A stretch of 6,315 nt of DNA. Source: Polyangia bacterium. GTDB lineage: Bacteria; Myxococcota_A; Polyangia; Polyangiales; Polyangiaceae. Under the pieces are notes generated by a model. That model was not told where the DNA came from, did no database searches, and worked only from the letters and a program-made list of their open reading frames with translations. Of the stretch, positions 1 through 6,313 are shown in pieces. Within the stretch, counting starts at the first letter, position 1; each line of letters begins with the position of its first letter. The DNA is taken from assembly GCA_030430975.1 (NCBI GenBank), contig JAUIKB010000354.1, positions 1 to 6,315 of the forward strand, read 5' to 3'. The position numbers and the translations under genes were made by a program.

Positions 1-1
1 C

Positions 2-1327
2 GTCACGTTGGTGTTGGTCGGCTGGTGGCGCTCCGGGATTTACAGCAGGCTGGGCGGCAACAAGAAGAACTCCGCATTCGAAACCTGGCTCCTCGCGCGT
101 CAAAAGGGACCCAGTAGTTTTCCGGCCGCGTTAGTCGGCGGGTTCTATCTGTTCGCCGTCGGATCCTTCAACGTGATCCGAAACTGGATAGTTACCTTCA
201 CGCTAACGCGACGGATCCTAGCCTATTTTTTCCGTCGAGGAATGAGCAAGAAGGCCGCCGAAACCAAAGCTAAGACGTTCGATCCGCTACCCGAAAAGAC
301 CTTCGCCACCCTCGGCCCTGAAACGCCCTCGCCCGCATACGTTGATAGCGAAGCGGATGAAGCGATCGACGACATCATCCAGAAGATCGCTGGACCGGGC
401 GGCGGCGTGTTCGGGGTCGTCGGCGAACGTGGACTCGGAAAATCCACGATCGTCAGTCGGATCGCCGCGACCGGCGACGCCATCATCCGCGTCGGGTGCC
501 CAGTCGGCACGATGGACGACTTCAAGGCGGCTCTGAATCGGGCCGTCGCGCTGGACCCATCGACCGATCTCGATGACTTCGGCGCATGGATCGACGCCCA
601 GGACGAAGACAGTGCGATCATCGTAGACGATGCCCATCACCTGATTCAGCCGCAATTGGGCGGTCTGCAACAGTTCGACCGCGTGCTCGACCTCGCGCAG
701 CAGCACTCGCACACGTGCGCATGGGTGCTTACCTTCGACTCGACGATTTGGCGCTTTCTCGAGCAAGCCCGGGGCGCCAAACCGTTGTTCGATGAAGTGG
801 TGCGTCTACGCCCGTGGTCCGAAGCGGCAATTGTCGAGCTGCTCGGCGAGCGAAACGAAATAGCCGGTATCAAGCCTCAGTTCGATGGCTTGCTCGAGGA
901 TGCACCGCGCGGCGACGCCCGGGCCGAGGCGCTCGCGCGAACCCAAGCCAGCTACTACCGGTTGCTCTGGGACTACGCCGCCGGCAATCCAGCGGTGGCA
1001 CTTCACTTCTGGCGTCGATCGCTGGGTGTGTCGAAGAAGGGCGACGTAGCGGTTCGGCTGTTCGAGGCACCGTCGGCTGAGGAGCTCGAGGACCTGCCCG
1101 ACTCCGCCGTCTTCGTGCTGCGCTCGATCATCCAGTTGGGTTGGGCTTCGACGAGTCAAATCGTGGACGCGACCGCCCTCTCGCAACGTGAAGTCCAAGA
1201 CGCCCTGCGCTACGGAGCGGCGCACGGATTTCTAGAGCTAAGGGGCGAGCGCTATCAGATCACGTGGAATTGGTTTCGAGCCGTCACTCAGCTACTGAAG
1301 CGGCGGCATCTTATTTTCGCGGAATAG
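2..1327 (+). CDS. Membrane-anchored P-loop ATPase with C-terminal winged-helix-like region (5' partial)
   Basis: The frame is open to the left edge, so the true start probably lies outside; residues are counted from the TTG at base 8. A hydrophobic segment at about 40-58, followed by basic residues (TRR, FRRG), looks like a membrane helix leading into a cytoplasmic ATPase. The Walker A motif GERGLGKST is at 139-147 and the Walker B motif IIVDD at 204-208, followed by AHH. A GNP triplet at 326-328 in the helical region after the core resembles the GxP motif of STAND and Orc1/Cdc6-type ATPases. Residues 365-439 read as a winged-helix-like domain (SQREVQDAL as a recognition-helix candidate), which is also usual after STAND/Cdc6 ATPase modules. 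An ATP-driven switch tied to the membrane is inferred; the exact family and partner are not known to me. The tight link to the following MscS-type gene suggests joint function. I am confident of the ATPase, less so of the C-terminal fold. Confidence 0.85.
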   Translation, partial: VTLVLVGWWRSGIYSRLGGNKKNSAFETWLLARQKGPSSFPAALVGGFYLFAVGSFNVIRNWIVTFTLTRRILAYFFRRGMSKKAAETKAKTFDPLPEKTFATLGPETPSPAYVDSEADEAIDDIIQKIAGPGGGVFGVVGERGLGKSTIVSRIAATGDAIIRVGCPVGTMDDFKAALNRAVALDPSTDLDDFGAWIDAQDEDSAIIVDDAHHLIQPQLGGLQQFDRVLDLAQQHSHTCAWVLTFDSTIWRFLEQARGAKPLFDEVVRLRPWSEAAIVELLGERNEIAGIKPQFDGLLEDAPRGDARAEALARTQASYYRLLWDYAAGNPAVALHFWRRSLGVSKKGDVAVRLFEAPSAEELEDLPDSAVFVLRSIIQLGWASTSQIVDATALSQREVQDALRYGAAHGFLELRGERYQITWNWFRAVTQLLKRRHLIFAE

Positions 1328-1329
1328 GA
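1326..1329 (+). promoter_or_regulatory. Shine-Dalgarno of the MscS-type gene, overlapping the upstream stop codon
   Basis: AGGA begins inside the TAG stop of the ATPase gene and lies 6 bases before the ATG at 1336. This spacing decides the start: a GTG at 1264 would give 24 extra residues, but these would lie within the ATPase gene and would bury the signal peptide. The arrangement favours translational coupling of the two genes. Confidence 0.6.
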
Positions 1330-1335
1330 CATCCG

Positions 1336-2250
1336 ATGCGACCCTCGTTCAAACGCCTGCTCGTCACTGTCACCGCCGGAGGATTGGTCGCGGCACTGCC
1401 GTCCACGGCTTTCGCCCAGGATATTCCTGACATCTCAAAACTGTCGGGATTCATCCGCTGGGGCGGCGTGGCGCTGTCGATATTCGTGATCGTCGGCGCC
1501 ACCGTCGCCATGCGCATCGTGTCAGCGACCGCGGCACGCCTCAGCGCGCGCTTCACCAATCGACGCCTACTCGTCCAGAAGCTGGAGTCGTTCACGAGCT
1601 TTGTCCTCTACATCGCCACAACGCTCGTCGTGGTGGGTTTAAGCGTTCGGCTCGACCCCACGGCGCTCACGGTTATCGGCAGCGCGCTCGCATTCGCGAT
1701 CGGCTTTGCGATGCGCGACTTGGTCGCAGCCTTCATCGCAGGCATAACGATCATTTTTGACCGACCGTTTCAAGTTGGGGACCGCGTTCAGTACGCCGGT
1801 GAATACGGTGACATTGTCAAGGTGGGCTTGCGCAGCGTGAGGATGAATACGCTCGACCACAACCTGGTCACGATTCCCAACAACAAGATCCTGACCGACG
1901 TCACCTCTTGCGGGAACTACGGGGCTCTCGAGATGCAGGTGGGCATGGACTTCTTCGTAGGAGCCGACCAAGATCTCGCGCTGGCCAAAGAGATTATCCA
2001 CGAGGCGTGTATCACGAGCCGCTATTGCTACCTGGCAATGCCGGTACCGATTCTGCTCAAGCAAGTCTTGAAAGACGACTTTGTGGCTTATCAGCTAAAG
2101 GCCCGACCGTACGTTCTGGATGTGAAGTACGAAAAACCGTTTGAGACGGATGTACACACTCGGGTGCAGGCGGCGTTCATGAAGCACGGCATCCTGCCGC
2201 CGGCGGTTCTTCATCGTCAGGTGGCCGAGCGTCGTGGCGTAACCGCCTAG
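1336..2250 (+). CDS. MscS-family small-conductance mechanosensitive channel with signal peptide
   Basis: The 304-residue product has a typical Sec signal peptide: basic start MRPSFKR, a hydrophobic core, and a likely cleavage after AFA at residue 27. Candidate membrane helices lie at about 43-60, 88-104 and 108-140. The third is the Ala/Gly-rich pore helix, and it runs into the family hallmark FDRPFQVGD at 141-149. The following beta-domain has the usual Gly-rich turn (AGEYGDIV, 154-161) and the TIPNNKI motif at 179-185, then an alpha/beta cytoplasmic portion to the end. Channels of this family open under membrane tension and release solutes in osmotic downshock; some are gated by ligands instead. 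At the E. coli pore positions Leu105, Leu109 and Gly113 this protein appears to have Phe120, Phe124 and Asp128. It sits 8 bases after the ATPase gene, with a shared translation signal. The family call is firm; gating by tension is assumed. Confidence 0.93.
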   Translation: MRPSFKRLLVTVTAGGLVAALPSTAFAQDIPDISKLSGFIRWGGVALSIFVIVGATVAMRIVSATAARLSARFTNRRLLVQKLESFTSFVLYIATTLVVVGLSVRLDPTALTVIGSALAFAIGFAMRDLVAAFIAGITIIFDRPFQVGDRVQYAGEYGDIVKVGLRSVRMNTLDHNLVTIPNNKILTDVTSCGNYGALEMQVGMDFFVGADQDLALAKEIIHEACITSRYCYLAMPVPILLKQVLKDDFVAYQLKARPYVLDVKYEKPFETDVHTRVQAAFMKHGILPPAVLHRQVAERRGVTA

Positions 2251-2271
2251 GTCCGGGCGGCGGCCAGCTCT

Positions 2272-3522
2272 CTACATAGCCGGAACCATGTTGGCAGGGA
2301 GCCGAAGTCCCGCGACCGTCGGCTCCGCCTTCGGTTCCGGTACGCCAGCGCGATCGGTCTGTTCCGGAACGACGAGGACCGGCGACGACGCTGTTTGGAC
2401 CACGGATTGCGCAACGCTACCGATCAGCACCTCGCTGATTGCGGATCGGTCACGGGCGCCCAGGACGATCAAGTCGTACTCGTTGCGCTCATCGGCACGG
2501 GCGATCAAGTGCTTGGCGCTTCCCATTTCAACGCGCACGTCGTCGATCATCCTTCGCTCGTTCGCCGACAAGGAGTCGAGCAGCCCCCGCAGCTTCTTCC
2601 GAGCTGCATCACGCACGTCCCGAACGACGCGAGGCTGCACCGCCGAAGCGCCCGTCACGGACGTCGGCAACTCGTAGCAGTGAAGCACGTCGACCGGCGC
2701 GCCATCGCGACCGGCGAGCATCAGCGCCTTGTCCAGGGCAACCTTGGAGGCCGTCGATAGGTCAATCGGACACAGGATACGTTTCACCGGATTGAGGCTC
2801 GCGGTCCCGTCATCATCAGCACCGCAACTCAACACTGGGCATGGCGCGGCGCGAAGAACAGCCTCGGTTTGGCTTCCCCACCAAAAGTGGCTGAGGCCCG
2901 TCCGTTGGTGTGTCGCCATCGCGATCAGATCAAAGCCGCCGGCCTCCGCCACCGTGCAGATCGACTCGAACAGCTGGCTACGTCCCCCCTTGATATGCAA
3001 CAGCGCGGCGTCGCGGTGCATCGCTAGATGCTCGGTCAGCCGCGCGTTGGCAGCACGGCTGCCGCTGTCGACCGCTACGGAATGGAAATTCGGTACGCCT
3101 GATTCCATCGATACCGTTGACAAGCGCGTGTCGCGTTCGCCGTCCACCGGTTCGTCTGACACGTGCAAGAGCTGAATCGTTGACGAGCCGCGCGCGAGGC
3201 TTCGAGCGAGCCTTAACCCTCGCTGAGACAATTCGCTGAAGTCGGTGGGGCACAGGATTCGCCTGAACTCGAACACCGGAGCGGCGGAGAGAATCCTGAT
3301 TTGCTCCAGCACGTTTCGGAGGCGGCTGGGAGGACCTCCGGTCATGTTCTCGTCGGAGGCATTGAGCCGTTGTTGCTCTTCGTCCGCCCAGGCGCGCAAA
3401 ATGCGCAGCTTGTCCTTGCGACTCAGCCCGGCAGCTCGCCGAACGTTGGCTGGCTTGACGAAGTGGCTGGAGGGGGCGGCAACGTAGTTGGATACTTCTT
3501 CCGTCGATTCCTGGTCTTCCAT
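2272..3522 (-). CDS. Tandem universal stress protein (two UspA domains) with N-terminal extension
   Basis: The 416-residue product holds two Usp domains at about 87-233 and 247-386. Each opens with the typical strand FRRILCPTDFS (86-96) or VKRILCPIDLS (246-256) and ends with PCPVLS or SSPVLVVP. The ATP-binding signature G-2x-G-9x-G(S/T) is degenerate in both: A203-Q206-G216S217 in domain 1 and G355-D358-G368S369 in domain 2. Usp proteins are cytoplasmic stress proteins, some of which bind ATP. The first 86 residues are not Usp; a charged stretch at about 34-76 (KLRILRAWADEEQQRL, then NMTGG) resembles, from memory, a short conserved motif of small proteobacterial hypothetical proteins. I chose the ATG at 3522. 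An in-frame start at 3675 would add 51 residues, would overlap the upstream ABC gene and would read through the likely promoter. No clear Shine-Dalgarno precedes 3522, so the start is less certain than the product. The gene converges on the channel gene with 21 bases between stops. Confidence 0.88.
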   Translation of the reverse strand: MEDQESTEEVSNYVAAPSSHFVKPANVRRAAGLSRKDKLRILRAWADEEQQRLNASDENMTGGPPSRLRNVLEQIRILSAAPVFEFRRILCPTDFSELSQRGLRLARSLARGSSTIQLLHVSDEPVDGERDTRLSTVSMESGVPNFHSVAVDSGSRAANARLTEHLAMHRDAALLHIKGGRSQLFESICTVAEAGGFDLIAMATHQRTGLSHFWWGSQTEAVLRAAPCPVLSCGADDDGTASLNPVKRILCPIDLSTASKVALDKALMLAGRDGAPVDVLHCYELPTSVTGASAVQPRVVRDVRDAARKKLRGLLDSLSANERRMIDDVRVEMGSAKHLIARADERNEYDLIVLGARDRSAISEVLIGSVAQSVVQTASSPVLVVPEQTDRAGVPEPKAEPTVAGLRLPANMVPAM

Positions 3523-3555
3523 ACCGAATAGATACGCAACGCGCGTGCCAGGAGA

Positions 3556-3572
3556 CGGGCCACGAGTGCCCG
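3556..3572 (-). repeat. Short inverted repeat (5-bp stem, 7-base loop) in the usp leader
   Basis: CGGGC at 3556-3560 and GCCCG at 3568-3572 are perfect inverted copies around a 7-base spacer. The repeat lies just downstream of the -10-like box, so the transcript would begin at or very near it. It could be a 5' stem-loop that affects mRNA stability or an operator for a dimeric regulator. With only 5 bp in GC-rich DNA, chance is a real possibility. Confidence 0.35.
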
Positions 3573-3577
3573 GCCGA

Positions 3578-3583
3578 ACTATA
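3578..3583 (-). promoter_or_regulatory. Candidate -10 box (TATAGT) for the universal stress gene
   Basis: On the minus strand TATAGT stands 55 bases upstream of the chosen ATG, in the only sizeable non-coding gap (3523-3646), and is AT-rich against a GC-rich background. Seventeen bases further upstream I see no good TTGACA-like -35 box, so an alternative sigma factor or an activator may be needed. The placement supports separate transcription of the stress gene from the export operon. Confidence 0.4.
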
Positions 3584-3646
3584 CTCAGTAATGTGGCGTT
3601 TTGCCCCAGACGCGGCGTACCGCCCCGCCGGCCACGTGCGTAATCG

Positions 3647-4342
3647 CTACGATTCTGGAGCACCGTCGCGCTCAATCCGGCCGTCGACGATCTCGATGAC
3701 GCGATCGCACTGGGCTGCGATGCGGGGATCGTGAGTAACGATCAGAAACGCAGTATTTTCTTCGCGATTATATCGCCGCATCAGATCGAACACCACGGCT
3801 GAGCTCTCAGTGTCGAGGTTGCCGGTGGGCTCATCCGCCAGGACGAGCGGCGGACGATTGATGAGCGCCCGTGCGACGGCTACGCGCTGTTGCTGACCCC
3901 CGGAGAGCTGGCTGGGCCGAGCGTCCGCGCGATCGCCGAGCCCGACGGCGGTGAGCCCTTCGATAGCCCGCTCCCGCATTCCCTCGCCCGTGCGGCCCTT
4001 CTCGATGATCAGCGGCATCATTAGATTCTCCGCGGCCGAGAGCGCGGGAACTAGGTGATGGAACTGAAAGATGAAGCCGATCTTTTGCCCACGCAGGCGA
4101 GTCAAGCCTCGGTCATCAAGCGCACTGGCCTCCTCGTCCCCGATCCAGACCTTTCCGTCGGTGGGGGGCATGAGCAATCCGATGATGTTCAGGAGCGTGC
4201 TCTTGCCGCTTCCTGATGGGCCGATGATCGCGGTCAGCTCGCCGCCAACCACCCGCGTGTCGATACCGTGCAGCACGCGCGTGACGACTCCACCGTTGTC
4301 GAACTCGCGCGTGACCCCTTCGAGACGTAAGACGTCAGCCAC
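3647..4342 (-). CDS. ABC exporter ATPase subunit (LolD/MacB/DevA type)
   Basis: The 231-residue product is a complete single nucleotide-binding domain. It has Walker A GPSGSGKST (41-49), Q-loop Gln93 in FIFQFHHLVP, ABC signature LSGGQQQR (146-153), Walker B LVLADE with catalytic Glu171, D-loop GNLD (174-177) and H-loop His204 in VTHD. Length and the FQFHHLVPALSAAENL region are typical of the LolD/MacB/DevA group, which pairs with FtsX-fold permeases and uses ATP to move a periplasmic permease domain rather than to carry substrate across the inner membrane. The start is GTG: it overlaps the permease stop by 8 bases (GTGGCTGA) and has a GGTGG Shine-Dalgarno 6 bases upstream. It is the last gene of the adaptor-permease-ATPase operon. 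All catalytic residues are present, so it should be active. Confidence 0.94.
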   Translation of the reverse strand: MADVLRLEGVTREFDNGGVVTRVLHGIDTRVVGGELTAIIGPSGSGKSTLLNIIGLLMPPTDGKVWIGDEEASALDDRGLTRLRGQKIGFIFQFHHLVPALSAAENLMMPLIIEKGRTGEGMRERAIEGLTAVGLGDRADARPSQLSGGQQQRVAVARALINRPPLVLADEPTGNLDTESSAVVFDLMRRYNREENTAFLIVTHDPRIAAQCDRVIEIVDGRIERDGAPES

Positions 4343-5552
4343 GGATGGCCACCGCAGGATCCAAGGCTGCCGCGCGGCGCGCGGGGACCACAGCCGCCAG
4401 CACGCCCGCGGCGGTTGCGATCACGCCTGACGTCAGCAAGAGCGGGGCGTCTAGCACAAACGAGAAGAACGGCGTGCCGTCGGGGTTGCGCGCGATCAAC
4501 TGAAAGATCTGAGCAAGCACCGCTCCCAGCGCGCCGCCGATCACGCTCCCGAGCATTCCCACAACCGCCCCCTGAAGCAGAAACACGTTCAGCACCACGC
4601 CCCGGGTGGCGCCCATCGCCCGAAGAATGCCGATCTCTTTGGACCGCTGAATCACCGACACGACCAGCACGCTCGCAATGCCGATCGCTACGGTAATGAT
4701 GACGAAAAAACGAATCATCGTGGTCGACGCGGTTTGCGACTTCAGTGCGGTGAGCAGCTGCGCGTTGCTCTCCATCCAGCTCAGCGCCGTGAGCCCCGTA
4801 ACGCGGCCGATATCCCTAGCAACCGTTTCGGCCTCGTAGATCTCCGTCACCTGGGCGTACACAGCCGTCACAGACCCCGCAAGACCGAGCAACGTCTGCG
4901 CGTTGCGCAGCGACATCAGCGCCCACGTGCGATTCAAACCTTGAACGCCCATGTCCACGAGGCCGCGCACGATGAACACCTGCCCCTCGTTGGTGGCCGT
5001 CCGGATCCGAATCCGATCCCCGACGCCGATCCCCAGGTCGTCGGCTAATTCGGTACCCAGCACGACATCCGTACCGGCCACGCTGTAGTGCCCAGCTTTG
5101 ATGTTCTTGCGGATCGGAATCACCGCGTCCAAACGGTTGGGTTCCGCGCCGACGGCCACGACCGAAACGCTCGAATTGCCACGCAGCGCGAATCCGGGAC
5201 CCGTCGCGATCGGCACCGTGGCGGTCACCGCTCCGAGCGCCGACACGTTCGCGTCTACTTTTTGCCACTCGTCGATTCGCCGCATGCGCTGAACCGGCTT
5301 TTCTATCCGGCGCAGGTAGCGCGTGCCGGCTTTGGGCTTGAGTACGGGTCTGCCTTCTTGCTCCAGCGGCGTAATGATGATGTGCGCCTGCGTGCCCAGC
5401 GTCCTTTCGATAAGGCTCGCCTGCAGTCCGCCGATCAGCGCGGAGATGAAGACGAGGACGGCAACGCCCACCCCCACACCTGTGATGATGAGGGCGTTTT
5501 GCGAGCGCTGCTCCCACATGAAGCGCACCGCCATGAATACCGAAATCGGCAT
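4335..5552 (-). CDS. FtsX-fold ABC permease (LolC/LolE/MacB/DevC-like)
   Basis: The 405-residue product has the MacB-superfamily layout: one N-terminal membrane helix (about 19-44), a large periplasmic domain (about 45-276), then three helices (about 277-302, 320-350 and 369-391). The conserved cytoplasmic element QRSKEIGILRAMGATR (302-317), which contacts the ATPase, is intact, and the C-terminus ends in the familiar VPARRAAALDPAVAIRG. FLLQGAVVG after the coupling element is closer to LolC/LolE/DevC than to classical MacB, and there is no fused ATPase; the ATPase is the next gene. The protein presumably acts in the inner membrane as a homodimer, because only one permease gene is seen, and works with the adaptor upstream. 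Its ATG shares one base with the adaptor stop (TGATG), so coupled translation is likely. The substrate cannot be told from the sequence: lipoprotein, glycolipid, peptide or drug are all possible. Confidence 0.92.
   Translation of the reverse strand: MPISVFMAVRFMWEQRSQNALIITGVGVGVAVLVFISALIGGLQASLIERTLGTQAHIIITPLEQEGRPVLKPKAGTRYLRRIEKPVQRMRRIDEWQKVDANVSALGAVTATVPIATGPGFALRGNSSVSVVAVGAEPNRLDAVIPIRKNIKAGHYSVAGTDVVLGTELADDLGIGVGDRIRIRTATNEGQVFIVRGLVDMGVQGLNRTWALMSLRNAQTLLGLAGSVTAVYAQVTEIYEAETVARDIGRVTGLTALSWMESNAQLLTALKSQTASTTMIRFFVIITVAIGIASVLVVSVIQRSKEIGILRAMGATRGVVLNVFLLQGAVVGMLGSVIGGALGAVLAQIFQLIARNPDGTPFFSFVLDAPLLLTSGVIATAAGVLAAVVPARRAAALDPAVAIRG
4349..4353 (-). promoter_or_regulatory. Shine-Dalgarno (GGTGG) supporting the GTG start of the ABC ATPase
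   Basis: GGTGG on the minus strand lies inside the end of the permease gene, 6 bases before the GTG at 4342. No ATG in the same frame is near, so this site fixes the start and indicates translational coupling. Confidence 0.5.
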
Positions 5553-6313
5553 CAGTCACCGCCCGCTGATGCCGACGCCGCCGGAACTGCAGCCGAGGAC
5601 GCCGAAGGCGCCGGAGCCGACGCCGACCCGGTCGCCGACTGAGGCACGACCAGCGGCACCGTCGACGGAACCAACTTCACGTCTTCGAGCGACTCCGTCA
5701 CGACCTTCTCGCCGTCCTTTAGGCCGGCGATGATCTCGACCTGACGGTCGCCCCGAAGCCCGATCAACACGGGTCGCTTCTCGATACGACGCCGCTTGCC
5801 GAGCACGGCAACCCAAGCCTGAGAGCTCGCCAGGTCGTGAACAGCCGTGAGTGGCAATGCCACGGCACCGCGACGACTTCGAATATGGAGCTCGACCGAC
5901 ACCGTCATGTTGGGGCGCAAGTACTTCGGCGGATTGGGCACATCGAGTCGGACCTCGATCGTTCCTCGCTCGGCGTTTACTGCAGGCGCGATGAACGACA
6001 ACACCGCCTCGAAGCTACGCTCGGGAAACGCTTCGGCTGACACGGTCGCTTTCTGGCCGATCGCCAACAGCGCGAGGTTCCGTTCGTCGGGTTCCAGCAC
6101 GATACGGGTCCGCCCAGTCGCCGTTACGACAACCAGCGGCGAGCCCGGTCGTACCGACTCGCCGACCTCGACCATTCGCTCGGTTATCACGCCGGCGATT
6201 GGCGCGCGGATCTTGGCTCGCTTGAGACTGGCCTGCGCGGCGGCCAGCTGCGCCAACGCCACCGATATGGCGGCGGACGCCGTCGCGCTGGAGGTTCCGC
6301 CCGAGGATGACGC
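5552..6313 (-). CDS. Periplasmic adaptor (membrane fusion protein, HlyD/RND-MFP family) of the ABC exporter, 5' partial
   Basis: The frame is open to the right edge, giving 253 visible residues; the N-terminus, with any signal or membrane anchor and the first half of the lipoyl domain and hairpin, lies outside. A GTG at 6262 is in frame but is internal. Visible in order are: the end of an Ala/Gln-rich coiled-coil hairpin (ALAQLAAAQASLKRAKI); the second half of the lipoyl/barrel-sandwich domain starting at IRAPIAGVI (about 35-43), the family hallmark; a beta-barrel (about 70-145); a membrane-proximal domain ending GLKDGEKVV (197-205); and a Ser/Ala/Pro tail (226-253). Such adaptors link an inner-membrane pump to an outer-membrane channel. 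No outer-membrane channel gene is in the window. The coiled coil is preceded by a Ser/Gly/Ala-rich run (visible residues 1-17). It is the first visible gene of the operon. Family is clear; the export substrate is unknown. Confidence 0.9.
   Translation of the reverse strand, partial: ASSSGGTSSATASAAISVALAQLAAAQASLKRAKIRAPIAGVITERMVEVGESVRPGSPLVVVTATGRTRIVLEPDERNLALLAIGQKATVSAEAFPERSFEAVLSFIAPAVNAERGTIEVRLDVPNPPKYLRPNMTVSVELHIRSRRGAVALPLTAVHDLASSQAWVAVLGKRRRIEKRPVLIGLRGDRQVEIIAGLKDGEKVVTESLEDVKLVPSTVPLVVPQSATGSASAPAPSASSAAVPAASASAGGD

Noticed and set aside
1264..1335. Upstream GTG start of the channel gene
   Set aside because: It would place 24 extra residues before a good signal peptide and lies inside the ATPase gene; the ATG at 1336 has a well-spaced AGGA.
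2236..2247. GGCG-TAAC-CGCC hairpin as a terminator between the convergent genes
   Set aside because: The stem is only 4 bp, lies inside the channel gene's last codons, and has no T-run on either strand.
3600..3646. GC-rich inverted segment after the ABC ATPase stop as an intrinsic terminator
   Set aside because: The best pairing is 4 bp around TAC with mismatches beyond, and no T-tract follows on the minus strand.
3523..3675. Upstream extension of the universal stress protein to an ATG at 3675
   Set aside because: It would overlap the ABC ATPase gene by 29 bases and read through the likely promoter and leader; the extra residues are Arg/Gly-rich with no recognisable motif.
4816..5559. Long minus-strand frame of 247 codons
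   Set aside because: It lies wholly over the permease in another frame, has an Arg/His/Gly-rich composition without domain motifs, and is a shadow of GC-rich coding DNA.
5088..5642. Plus-strand frame of 184 codons opposite the permease and adaptor
   Set aside because: It spans two well-supported minus-strand genes, is rich in Arg, His and Asp, and shows no family motif.
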